The notes under the pieces: generated by a model
What the model saw: only the letters and a program-made list of their open reading frames with translations
What the model was told of the DNA's origin: nothing
Databases searched by the model: none
NCBI GenBank assembly: GCA_002104905.1
Contig: MCFE01000003.1
Coordinates: 186,001-250,000 of the forward strand
DNA length: 64,000 bases
Direction: 5' to 3'
DNA from: Basidiobolus meristosporus CBS 931.73
Lineage: Eukaryota; Basidiobolomycota; Basidiobolomycetes; Basidiobolales; Basidiobolaceae
Shown here: piece by piece, positions 31,010 to 43,477 of the stretch
How the letters are laid out: each line of letters begins with the position of its first letter
Numbering within the stretch: the stretch's first letter is position 1
Program-made: the position numbers and the translations under genes

Positions 31010-32270
31010 AGGGATGTCGGTTGAGGTATTGTAGAAACGTGATGCCCTTCGCCTGGAGCTTTTATACCTCTTGCCTTCTTACGTATGTGATCAGATAACA
31101 TGAAACCACTGATTTCGGATATTTGAAATGCACTAATTGAAGAGCCAGAAACGGCGGAAATACACCGATTAAAGAGCTGAAAGTGGTATTTAATCCCATG
31201 ACGTAACATCCTCGCAAGGACTACACTGCTGGTCATGAGCGTCCAAGCATGATTACCCTATTAATCCAGCGCGGCCCTGAACTATACCATGTCTATCTTT
31301 GTAGGACGGGCTCGTCGATTATCATAGGCTGCTCATCTCCAACCGCTGCGTGAAAGTTCTGTTCTAATCTATTGGCGCAGTTATAGATCAACGTTGTCCG
31401 TCCAAACGGAAAATAGGGGCGCCGATACTATTTGATCCTCAGTTAACACGCGATGTTGAAATCCGGTAGAAATCTCGATATATCGTAAGGACACTCAATC
31501 GGTAACAATAACTAAGCAAATGTTGACAACAGCTGCTAGTTAGGTATTCATGCTGATTGGAGGGCAATATCTGAACTCCCTTAATCCAGCCATTTGGCTA
31601 TCATTGCCACTGTAACAAAGGAGTACTCACCACTCCCTTTGAGTCAAGGTATACAGCAACAGGAGATGGGATTAAAAATCGATGATTTTCACAGCCTATT
31701 ATCCAAGCTTTTCGATGTTTTCGTAATTCTTTGATTCCAGTGAATTGGATGATTTGCTTGAAGTGAAGTGGGTGCCACACATGTAGTTGAGGTTGAATCG
31801 GGATCGCACTCCATTATTCCTGCCAAGTAACCCTAATAAGAAAATATCGGTTTGCTTAATTCTATGATTTGTGCTCTTAGAGTCGAGTGTTCGACAAATT
31901 GCCGGGATCAAAAATTACTCCACTTGTAATCCCAAAAAAAGTAGGGAAGAACCTACAGCGACAGAACAATCGGTCTCTCTAACTTGACGAGCCTCTTTAT
32001 ATTCTCCATATAACCATCTGTCACTTGGGTATTTTGTCTGCCTCTTGTCATCAACAAGACGTATTTATTTCTCGGTACCGCAACCTTCCCCTTTTCGTGG
32101 ATTATCCTGAATAGATCGTTTACGTTGAACTCTCATCTCTTTTCAACCTCTATACACCAAACAACACCACTTTGAAAGAGTGCAGGTTCTAAGCTAGTGC
32201 AACGTCCCTCATACACGCAATAGAATTATCGACTGAGAATCTGTCCACTCACGCACCTTGCTATTAGATC
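31010..32270. other. Divergent intergenic region
   Basis: 1.26 kb between the GH15 and LUFS genes. It has a TATA box for GH15 at 31060-31066. I find no gene or repeat. The pyrimidine-rich stretch before 32271 is probably the leader of the plus-strand gene. Confidence 0.5.
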
Positions 32271-35200
32271 ATGTCAGCACCACCCCAACCGCGCCCTACG
32301 CCGAAACGCGACTCCGATATCATGTTGGTATTCTTTTGTTGGCCCCCCTGTAAAATTCATCACCTTTTCTTGAAATGGTCCCATTTCCTAGTGGTCCGTA
32401 CCCCAAGGTCAACTCCCTCCTCTAACTCCAGTTTCCGTTCACAGGCTCAACAAATATATATACGACTACATGATTAAGAGAAAGTTCAAAGGGGCGGCCC
32501 TTGCTTTTTGGAACGAGGCGAATCTTCACTCTGAAAGTTTACCCCAAAATCCGAATCTCCAACGTCAACCGACCGCTTCACCCAAACCCGGCGATTCGGC
32601 GCCCAGCCCTGTCATAAAGAAGGAGCACGCCAATGCAAATAGCATCCATTTCGACAACAATTCGCGGAGCAGCAAGCCCGGCACGCCCATGAACGGGATA
32701 CCCCATAGCCGACGTACGACTCCCGGCCCTGGTCCGGATTATGAAATGTCCCAGGACGGATCATCCCTACCACACATACAAGTTCCAATCGATGCGCCAG
32801 ATGGATTCTTATTCGAATGGTGGTCAGTGTTCTGGGATATTTTCAGTGCTCGCTCTAACCAATCTGGCTCCAGTCGGGAGGCCCACACATACATCGAAAT
32901 GATCAACCAAGTTCGTAAATAGAGTGATCAATGCCGGGTTGATGTTCCCAGAATTCATTCTCTCTTTGTAATAGATGAAGCCTAGTCAACCAAACGCCCA
33001 GTCTATGAACCAGCCCATCAATCTCCATACCGGTGCCAATTCGAATCTGCCATCAGGTAGAAGTTGTGAGTTTTTGCTTGTGTCGAAGTCAGACAGACGT
33101 GGATGCTTACTAACTCTGATGCATTGGTCGTTCAGCTTCAACGATGCATGGGGATGTTCCTATCATGAAGGTCCAAAGCCCATCCCCATCTAGCAATATC
33201 CCGGGAAATGGGCAAGAAGCTATGGGTGCTGCTCACAACGATAAAGTAACCGCCAATGACTGCCATTTCCAGATCTCTAATCGGATGCTAACGCCTCTTT
33301 GAATTTTATCAGCGTCAGATGCTCACCAAACAAGCTATCATGAACAACCAACATCAACGTGCTGGTGGAAAAGGGTAAGCATTCGCCAAGGTTCTGGATC
33401 TGATTCTGTTTGTTCTTTATTAACGCTGCTGTAACAACAGGCCTGCTAATCAAATGTCGCCACAGCCAGGCTTTAGAGAGGGACCTCAGGTGCAGGGCAT
33501 GAATCCTTCATTACATCAACAAGGAGTAAGTCATCGTTTCTTAGCACATACGGATTATCACAAGCCCAGTTGGAATCGATTCCGTGATGGTTAACGGGTA
33601 TTTTTCAGGCAAAACGCCCTTCTGTAGAGCCCCAAAATGATCCCAACAGCTCACCAGTCATGGGTCCGCCCAACCCCTCACCAAAGAAGAGGCCTAAGGG
33701 GTCACCGGAAGTAGGCAACACCGGTTTGAAAAATCCCATAAACTTTTCCTTTGCACAATTTCTAACAGTGCTCTAATGAACAGGGATGGGAAGTCAATCC
33801 CCTAAAAGTCAACCTCAGTCTTCACCATTGTCTGTGATGCAACAAGTCAATGGGATGTCTCCACAGGTATAGTGCATCTACTTTAGAGTCCGGCATATAC
33901 GTTGGGGAATTCGCACTTATGCCATTTATGTAGCAAATGAATGCACTTCAAAATGCTTCCCAAAATAACCAAGCCCGCTTTGCTCTGGCCCAGTACCAAC
34001 AAAAACTCGCCTCACAACAGGCCGCCATGGCGGCGGCCCATCTGAACACCAATAATCCCACTAGCCCCGGCAACGCTGTCAGTCGACCTAACCAACCTGC
34101 TGCCTCGGCAGCCATGGCACACCTTTCTCCCAATCAAGCTACCACTCCGTTACCACCGAATGTGGGAAATACGAATGGGATGGCAGCCTCCCCCATGAAT
34201 GGAATGAACAATCCAGGGGGTGGGATCAATAATGAGTATCAGTATCAGCAGTACATTCTCGAGAGTCAGAAGCAATTCGCCATGCTTCAACAGCAACAGA
34301 GGAACGCTCATCAGCAATTACTGATGCAGCAGAAACAGCTGCAGCAGCCAGGAGGAAACAATAATATGCTGAATCAACGAGTAGCCGCCGCCAATCTTCA
34401 GCGACAGCAAATGATTCAGAACCAGCAGCGTGGAATGATGGGCCATCCGGGTGGCATGAATCCAGGTGGACAAATGGCTGGAGCTATGCACCAGCTATCT
34501 CCACAGTCTGCCAATGCCAACCTGCCGAACATGGATGATCCAAATATTCCTCGTTCAGGTCCAGGGGTAATGTCCAACGGGATGGTTCCCGGTTCCAACC
34601 CAATGAACGGCGCACGTCCAGTGATGGCCGGCCGTAATATGATGAACGGCGGAATGGTAGGGATGAATATGAATCCAAATGCGATGCCACCCAATGCCGC
34701 TTTACTCTACCAACAGAACCTGATGAGAATGAAGAATGCACAGGTGATATGATCCTCGACGAGTGTTGGAAACATAACAGTCTACTAAAGCATGCATATT
34801 CTCTATTAGATGCTACAACAACAGCAGCAGCAGCAGCAGCAGCAACAGCAACAGCAGCAACAACAGCAGCAACTTCAGCAACAACAAATACAACAGCAAC
34901 AAATGCGAGCTGTTCAATTCGCTCAAGCCCAGCAGAACCAAAGCATGATGAGAAATCAGAAGATGGGTCAAAGCCCAGGAATGGGCAATGACGACTCGGT
35001 AAGTTGACTAATTACAGGACTCTTTCTTTAGGTTCAGGCCAATTCAACTGACGTGACATTTAGAATGTAGGGAAGCCCAGTAACATCAACATGAACCAAA
35101 TGCACCAGATGACCTCGCCAAATAGCAATGCCGCACTAAACGGATCTCCAGTGGGACCTGGTAATTTGAACCCAGGCCCACAAGGACCCGCCTCGGTCCC

Positions 35201-35681
35201 TCCACCGAAATCTACGCCACAATCTTCGGTGTCCCCCCAAAATCGCGCTCAATCCGTCCAGTCTGCAGATCCCAACCTGGGGACACAGCAGAATCCAAAT
35301 CCCACTCAACAAGGATCAGTGAGAAAGCCTCAAGAAAAGGGACCCAGTTCCGACGCAGGGAAAATGGATGGAAACGACATGGGGGTTGAGCAGGTAACTT
35401 ATGAATGATCTGCATGCCAGGTGCTCATGGAATTGACCTTGTTCGCTTCTTAGGGATTCTTGGGAGACGATAGCTTCCTCGGAACAGATTTCGACTCCAG
35501 CATGATGGGGGATATCGATTTCGAGATGTTCCTCAACAATCCTGATGACTTGGGTGGGCCAGGTGGCAACAGCCAGCCTCCATCTGGCCAGGGTGGCAGC
35601 CACTCCAGCAACGATGGCCCTGGAAACATGTCAGATTTATTTGATACCTCTTTTTTCAATGAAGGTACTACGGCGGAATAA
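32271..35681 (+). CDS. LisH/LUFS-domain transcription regulator, Gln-rich (Flo8/SSDP/LEUNIG-like)
   Basis: 870 aa from twelve exons: 32271-32323, 32445-32910, 32975-33056, 33136-33245, 33313-33374, 33441-33525, 33609-33723, 33784-33866, 33934-34743, 34810-34998, 35064-35393, 35454-35681. Phases agree at every junction. A LisH motif ([14 protein letters not shown], about 19-32) starts the LUFS region, completed near residue 120 by [22 protein letters not shown], shown here as overlapping shorter words [11 protein letters not shown] and VFWDIF. The rest is Asn/Gln/Met/Pro-rich, with a 19-Gln run (34816-34872). The acidic-hydrophobic C-terminus with [15 protein letters not shown] resembles an activation domain. 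Probably a DNA-associated co-regulator of development or adhesion. A KKRPKG nuclear signal lies near residue 315. Confidence 0.88.
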
Positions 35682-36183
35682 GGTTTAGTATGTTTACGAA
35701 GCCATGCCGAGGAGATACTGCCTACCATCTCCCTCATCGAATGCCTCCGCTTATTCATCCACCACCATCATCTCATTTTTTGTTCTTTTCCTTTATATAT
35801 ATTCGTGCTTGTATACATACAGATCCTCGTTCACACGCAACACCCACGCACAGCCACTCCACATACGCCTATGTCCATGTGACCAAGGATTATTCCAACT
35901 TATATTAATATATTAGGGTTCCGCATAAAGCCTCTCTCAACACAGGTGTAAAGTATTTATATGTGATGCTGGGGTGGACTACACATTCATTCAACATATT
36001 GCCTTTATTGCTCTTGACTTCCAAAAATAAATGGTCACGAAAAAAGAGGATGGTCGACTGGAATCACGGGAAATTTTTCAAACACATATACAAAGTGAGA
36101 GTCATCGGTTGGTTTCGTTGAAATGTAGGCTTGTGTCTGGTGAGAGTGATTAGTATGAAAAGAATTCGAAAGAAAATACACGA
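35682..36183. other. Convergent 3' intergenic region
   Basis: About 500 bp between the LUFS gene and sec16. AT-rich, with possible AATAAA at 36027. Nothing else recognised. Confidence 0.5.
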
Positions 36184-39100
36184 TTAGTTGGGGTTCATAA
36201 CATCTACATAGCGATTCCTAACACCACGCCGAGTAGTACCACTAGTACTAGAGTGACTTCTTGTCATTCCAATGCCTGCTCCTGGTGGACCTAACAAGCT
36301 AGGACCAGGACTTGAGCGTACACTTGGTGGACCACCCGCTAGTGTCCCCACCGTAGGAGATGCGGATTGAGCTCTATTAAGACCAGTGGGTGGTGGAGGC
36401 AAGGCTGCAGGTTTGCTTTCCTCTGCTGTCGCTGCCTTGTTGACCCATTTTTTTTGTACCTCATCGAAGTAGAAATTGCTTCCGGAAGGCAGGTGCGCTT
36501 TGGCAGGGGCGGGTTTGCTGTCTTTCTTGCGGCCCAAGAAGGAGAACAAACTCCAACTGCCTCCGTTAGCCTCTTGCTCTTTGTCCTCGGGCTTCTCTTG
36601 TTTGGCCTCTGCTGTTTGACCTTCGCCTTGGTTATCCTGGGCATTCTCTTCAGCCTTGGGGGCTTCTGTCGGCTTCTTGCGACTAAGAGATTTGTTGCCG
36701 AATCCAAGATCATCTTCGTCATCGTCATTATAAGCTGGGGTGGATGGTGTCTGCTGAACTGGATATGATTGACCAACTGCAGAACCGAAGGTAGGAACGA
36801 GTGAAGCGGAATTGGACATTAGCGAAACAAATTGGCCTTCCTGGTTGCTGTTGCTTTGGGCACTATCATAATCATTTACATTGGTGGTTGTGGCACCTTG
36901 GTAGCCGTAAGAACTGTCATATTCATTAGCTGGTGGTTGAGACCACCCGTACTGATTAGTGCTAGGAGTACTCTCTTCAGTATATGTGGCCTCATTTTGT
37001 TGTTGATTTTGAGTGTTGTACTCGCTATTCTGATCATAGCCGTAGCCGTAGCCATACCCATATCCATAGGCCGGATTCTCCCATGAACTTTCGCTTTGGA
37101 GCGGAGGTTGATTTTGCAACGAAGGAACATGGTTACCCTTTGGCGGTTCGTAAGTGGATTCACTATCTTCATTGATTTTAGGATTCCACTTCTCCTCTAA
37201 CGTTGGTTGGAGCGAACGAAGTAGTATATGAGCGGGACATGGCCACCGGAACGCCCTCGTATTGGTTGATGCCTGACGAAGGACTACTTGGTGAGGCAGA
37301 CCGTCTGCCATGGGGGTTGATTACATCGCCGTTGTGACTGAACGGTGAGTGCTTGCGTAGATGCTCATATCTTGACGTGATGTCGTTCACCGAAGCACTG
37401 CGAACTGGAACCTCCATGTTGGGTGCTTGCAAAACTGAGACACGTGGATTGTAGGTAGAGAATGGATCGGCAGTGATCTCGTGGGTAACCTCGCTCTTGG
37501 GCTTGGGATTCTCACTCTCGCCAACAATGAATCGATTCAAGCCTCTATCTACGGCATCCATGAGGCTACCAAGAGTAGGCTTTTTCATGGTGGTAAGCCA
37601 GGAGAGCGTTGTCACGTTGGAAGAGCTTGCCTTGTCGCCGAGAGATTTGGTGAGTCTTTCGTGGAGCTCCTTGAGCTTTTCCAAGAATAACTCATGGAAA
37701 TACGGGGAGCCCTTCGGATGGACCTTGACAATATTCGCAATGGACTCGCAATACCTGAGTGCTTCGTTTGTATAACCACAGTCTGCGAGATACCAGGCAC
37801 GATGAAGCTTGTAAGGTTGAAGGAATGGCAATCCATTGACGGGAGTCGAGCTCCGAAGAGAAATAGCATGCTCATAAATCTCAGTACGGTCAAGGGCGTT
37901 CAGATCCCGAGCAAAGCAAGCAAGATACTTCCCATGATCTACACCAAATAGAACAGTTTTGACTGAAGGGGTATCCAGCCCTGAATGTATAGATGATTGT
38001 GGTGAGAGCAAATAGCATATGTGTGCAGCATAAATCCACCCTTGGCTTCGTAGCAAGTCTCCAAAACTAGTGAGAGCCTGAGTGTCTCCAGGAGTTCTGT
38101 TAGCCAGGATCATCGCAACGGTTTCGCGCCACTTCGAGAGTTTATCAACAGAAACGGCGTTTTGAAGTGGCTGGCTGGATAATGGCGAGACTAGAGGCTT
38201 AGGAAGAGACTCAGGCGTGAAGAAGTGTGACTGTGGGTCAGTAGCAGACAGTGGAGCAAAGTCCTTGATGGCGTCTTTTCCAAGGCCTGCAAACAGGTTA
38301 TACATGACCGTCATGGATTCTCGATTGGAATCTTTATCGGAGGAGATCTCCTCCTGAGTGAATTTTTGAACCACTTGCTGCCAGGTTTCTTTACCTACGC
38401 AACTACCGATAATCAAGGCATGCGCCCAAAGACCATTATCCATGGCAAACTTGGTGGCAACTGAGCGATCTCCCTTCAACAAGAGCTCTTGGAGAGAATC
38501 TAGCGCTCCAGGGGAAGCCTGCTTATGCTGAGGTGGATTCCTGCTCACATCGGAATTGCGCTTGTGCATGGACTGAGGGAACACCACTTCGAGAGTCTCT
38601 TTTTCAACATCAGCGCTATATGAACCAACATGCTTGTAAATTACGTTTCTGGGGTAAATGGTCGCAGTATTGATTCACATACCTTCCTAATAACACACCA
38701 TCATGATCACACAGTACTTTGAGTAATTTCCACAGGATGATTTCGTTTTGCGAATCTTCTTCGGTTTGGATCGATGGGCTTTCGCTTAACTCTCTAATCT
38801 TAGTATCCAAAAACTCCCCAACTGCCTTTTTGCGGGCTTTGATTGAGCTCTTCTCGCTATCGAAAAGCAGAGGACCTGGGAAACTGTTGGCTTTTTTCTC
38901 TCCAACAATGTTGCCCAAACTATGAAACTTCAATTCTCCAGGATACACTTTGGTTACTGGAGTGGATGAAGATGCGGAAAACCTTGTTACCACTTGAGGG
39001 AACATAAATAGGACTTTTCCACCGAAGCCGAATGTGACAATTGGAGATCCTTTGGTTCTACCAAGTGGGTCGTAGATTCCAGAGTCCACGGCACTCTTTT

Positions 39101-42100
39101 CGCCGTAATAAGAGTCACCTTGCCCCATATTAGGATCATACTGGTTCCCAAAATTCTGATCAGAACTGTAGTTTGCAATAGCTTGAGCATCACCAACACT
39201 ACGATTGTTGGTGCTCTGGTCGATTCCATACGGCTGGTGGGATTGTTGGTCGTAATACATCTGACTAGCTTCTTGCTCATGCCCAGGTTGATAATACTGG
39301 GACGCACCGCCATACTCATCCTGTACAGAGTATTGCTCGGAAGTATGCTGAGCATCGTTGCTGGGTTGGCCGCTATTCGGGTCATATTGAGCATATTCCT
39401 GCTGGTAGTAATCTTGGTTTGGCTGATATTGCCCGTCTTCTTGGTAATACCCTTGCTCATTGTAATAAGACTCTTGATCTGGGACAACCGCACCCTGGTT
39501 ATCGGGAGTGTACTGCTCCAGAGTCTCTGGGTTAACCCCAGCGTGGCCCTCAACTGCTTCTCCTTGCCCTTGTCCGTAATAGTTTGATTCATACTGCTGG
39601 CCATCGTAATATCCATAGTTCTCGTACCCATTACCGTAAACGGCCCCTTCAGTCTGCCAGGTATTGTTATCGGTTGGAACAACACCTTCATCAGGAATTT
39701 CATCTACGTTTTGTTGCTCGTGGCTATTTTGCTCAGTGCTCTCCACGTTACTGGTAACGGTGTGTTCATAACCATGCTGCTGATAGTCTTGTGGATAGTA
39801 TTCTTCATTGTACCCGTGTTGTTCTCCGCTGTAATAGCCTTCTCCACCTTCCCAAGCTTGTTGAGTGTTTGCGACATCAGAGCTCAAAGGCTCCTCCATA
39901 GCGTGAGGCTGTGTCTGATTTTCGCCCTCGACCGGTGCGTCACTTGGGGTGTATTCCTGTGCATAATAACCTTCCGTGTTATTGTATTCGCCATAACCAG
40001 GCACCTCTTCCCATGCCCCTTGATACGTATTAGATCCCAATGCCTCCTGATTGTCGGCGAATTCAGCATTATTCTCGTAAGAAATATTCTCATATTGCTC
40101 TTGTTGAAGATGGCTCTCCTCGCTTGGATAAACATTGGTAAAGCCCTCATAAGCTTGCTGCTCAGACTGATCATGAGTGGGGGAGATATGTTCATAAAAT
40201 GAATCAGTAGCATAATTCTCAAGTCCATTATCTGCATTCACATTGGGCTGTTCCATACACTTGTCTTCGCTTGGTTTCTCTTCGACTTGAAGAGGTTTCG
40301 GCACCTCCTCAAAGGGAGATTCTACTACCGACACTACACCGCTATGGTCCTGCTCTGGCGACTCTTGAGGAATCTCAAGTTTGGGCTCAACCATTTCTCC
40401 TTCCTCGTAAAATTCGGAGTTGTAATGGTCGTGTGGACTAGACTCAGCTAACGCCTCACCACCTGCAGAAACGTTTGTATCATCCAAGTGGTGCTGGCTT
40501 GCAAGCTCTGTGGATTGCGCGTCAATGGGTGATTGTACAGAATGAGCGCTAGATTCTATCGATGGCCCTTGAGCACCTTCACTGGCAAATTCAGAAAATT
40601 CAGGACCCTTTTGAATGCTGTCTTGGTCTTCTGGGTGGTCGACAGATGTATCATTGGGGTTTAGGCTTTCGGGGCTTTGCTGGTCAACAACAGAAACAAA
40701 TCCTTCGGGAGATTCCTTGCCCTCGCTATCGAGGATATCCTCGTGGTTCGTATCCAAATCATGAAGCTCAAGCAAGGCATCGTCCTTCACGAAGTTCTGC
40801 TCTTTAACCTCACTAATCTCCTCTTTGCCAATTAGCTCCTCGTCATTGGCGAGTTCGTCATTCGGGACCTGAACACTTTGGATTGATGGGGAGGTGGATT
40901 GCTCAAGAGAGGGCTCGGATGATTGAGTTTCCAACTTCGACCCATCCTCATGGCCATCTGCCTCTTTTAAGGTTTCCTCCTCAAGAGGCACATCTGCCGC
41001 GGTGATTTCCAACGGTGGGGATGCTACATCCGGGCTGTTGCCTGTCCCCGCTACAACATCGTAGTCAGATGAATCTTTTTCTGATTCATTGTTCTTTTCC
41101 ATTGATGCTGTATCTTGAAGACTAGACGTTGAACCCAGCACCAAATCATCCAGGTCATCTAGGTTGTCAGATTGGGAATTATTCTGCTCGAAGGAGATGG
41201 ATTGATCTTCCGGCGATTTCGGTGATGATTGCTTATCGCTGGCGTAAGATCCGCCGACGAAACTGTTAAACATATCCGCCGCAGTGTCAAAGAGAGAGGG
41301 ATCGTTGATATCAATATCCTCCGTTTGTCCAAGAGGATCATTGGCACTCTTCTGCTCCAATGGCTTCGCAGTCGGCGGTTCTTTGACATCTGGTTGGGCC
41401 ACTTGTTCGGTGACATGGTTTTCAGCAGTCTCGAATATGTCCGAGTTATCTTTGACGATGCTAATCTCGTCTTCGGGAACAATGTGCTCTTGGGTGTTCG
41501 CGTCGCTTGAAGGGTTGAATTCACTCCGAGATTCGGTCACTTGTTGATGGGAAGTTTGGTCTACCTGGGTATTCGGGTCCTGATGGTAATTGATTTCCAA
41601 CTCTTCACTTGGGTTTACAAGCGCTACAGCCGGGCTGTCAGGTACTGTTTGATCTTGGAGAGTCAAGGTGTTTGATGTTTTCTCCATCACAGAATAATTT
41701 GTTCCCTCTGGTATGGAATAATCATGCTCATAAGGAATCCGATCGTTGTTTTCTGCAGAGAAAGATTCGAAAAATGCACTCGGATCACTGCTTTGAGTTT
41801 CCGCAAGATCTTTGCCTTGATGGCTGGACATTTTCTGATCTGGCGCGTGCTGTGGATGGGGAGGCTGCGTTGGATAATGAGAAATGGCAGCACTAGTCTC
41901 ATCCGTTGGCACCTGTTCGGTTGGTTGATTGTACATCTCCCCTCCGCCTTCGGTATACTGACCATTGTAATCATATTGTTGATAATAGTCAGTATAGGCT
42001 GGATCTTGTGCTGACGAATTGTAGTCATAGCCTTGATAGTCATAACCGTACCCTCCAGCGTAATCTTGATTCTGGTACTCAGCATTAGGATTGTTGTAGC

Positions 42101-42878
42101 TTGGGTCGACATACCCTTGACCTTGGTTGTAGTAAGCAGCCGCTGAAGGATCCTGTTGGTCGTATCCTTCATAGTAGTTGTTGTACCCGTCATAGTTGTT
42201 TGCATTGGATTGCTGGTACTCTTGATAATCCCCTTGGTATTGGGAGTGGGGATCAGCTTGCTGTGCATAGGCGCCTTCTGCTCCTCCGTAGCCAGGGTGT
42301 TGTTGCTGGTAAGCATTCTGTGAATACCAATCAGCTTCATTCGAAGTCTGTTGGTATTGCTGGCTATTTGGGTCTACGTATGATTGTGCTTGATAAGCAT
42401 CATATGACGGGGTCTGTACTTGCGCTTGATGCCCATACATCTGCTGTTCTTTGCCAAGATTATCGAAGAAAGAAGACTCTGGTGCCGCGTTGGAAGAACC
42501 CATATAGGCTTGGTTTTGCTGAGCAGAATTCACAGAAACATTTTGGGTGGCTGAATAATTATCAAAGAACGAACTCGCGTTATCAGCACCTTGATGTACG
42601 GAAGGTTCGGTGGTTTTGGGGCGCTGGGGAGTAGGATACTGCGGTGAAAAAGGTACAGAGGGCTGCGTAGCTGGGGCAGTGGAATTACTGCGAGGTGGAA
42701 TAGACCCCTTATTACTATGCGAGGTATTATTCCAATCGTAAGCTTGAGCGGGTTGAGTGGATTGGCTGCTCACCAAGGAGCCAAACAAATCAGTCTCTCC
42801 ACCGGAATTCCCAAAAAAAGGGATGGGGCCCTCATCCACCTCGCCTTTGGAATTTGGCCGTTTATCGGCTGATGCCAT
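36184..42878 (-). CDS. SEC16: Sec16, COPII coat scaffold at ER exit sites
   Basis: About 2178 aa from exons 42878-38683, 38615-37288 and 37196-36184. Sec16 marks ER exit sites and organises Sec23/24 and Sec13/31. Residues 1-1260 are disordered, Gln/Tyr/Ser/Glu-rich. The conserved central domain starts with TFGFGGKVLFMFP and continues to FPGPLLFDSEKSS. The alpha-helical ACE1 domain that binds Sec13 follows (ALDSLQELLLKGDRSVA, LWAHALIIGS, HICYLL). The C-terminus contains a run of Gly-Tyr dipeptides, FNFDEVQKKWVN-like FYFDEVQKKWVN and the final RYVDVMNPN. Intron 1 is clear. The second intron (91 nt, 37287-37197) is inferred because the frame changes there. A one-base indel near 37197 is the alternative. 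Confidence 0.93.
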
Positions 42879-43477
42879 ACGTATGATTATATTTGTCTAG
42901 AGAAAATTATAGAGCCAAGATGTTAACGAAACGGAATCGTAGTAACACGCTAGTAAAGACTCGCGAATGTATATGTATAATATAACAAAAAGACAATCAA
43001 TGAAATATGATAACGAGCCAAGCAAGTACAGGTAAAAAGTAAGGGGTTTACCGATCAACTCGTAATAATAAATTTACTGAGGCTGTTCTGACCAATGAAC
43101 AGCCACCAACCAATTCAGACCATTCACCACTGCGACTGCATTCACATTCATTCCCGATTATTTGCTCTGGCCATGTGTTTACTTACCTACGCACACCTTT
43201 TACCCAGACTTTGTCTAACCTCATATTGACTGTAGGCAAATATCGACAAATCTTAGAAATGCTAGACTAATACTGGAAGTTATGCATTAATTCACGAGTC
43301 ACGTTTGATTGTTATTAATTTTGATTTGGTGCTCATTTAAGCAAATTTTACTTTTGTGTGTACCTACACTGCGATGAATCATGGTGTAAAGATTAATTTA
43401 TCTTGGGAAGGAATCAGTCAGAGTGGCACAGTCGGAGGTTGGAGCTTACCAAGTGTTGTTTAGAGCTAGGCACATCT
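42879..43477. promoter_or_regulatory. Divergent promoter region of SEC16 and MTG2
   Basis: About 600 bp between start codons. AT-rich, no assigned TATA box. An upstream TTG-initiated frame extension of the plus gene (from 43403) lacks an ATG. Confidence 0.4.
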
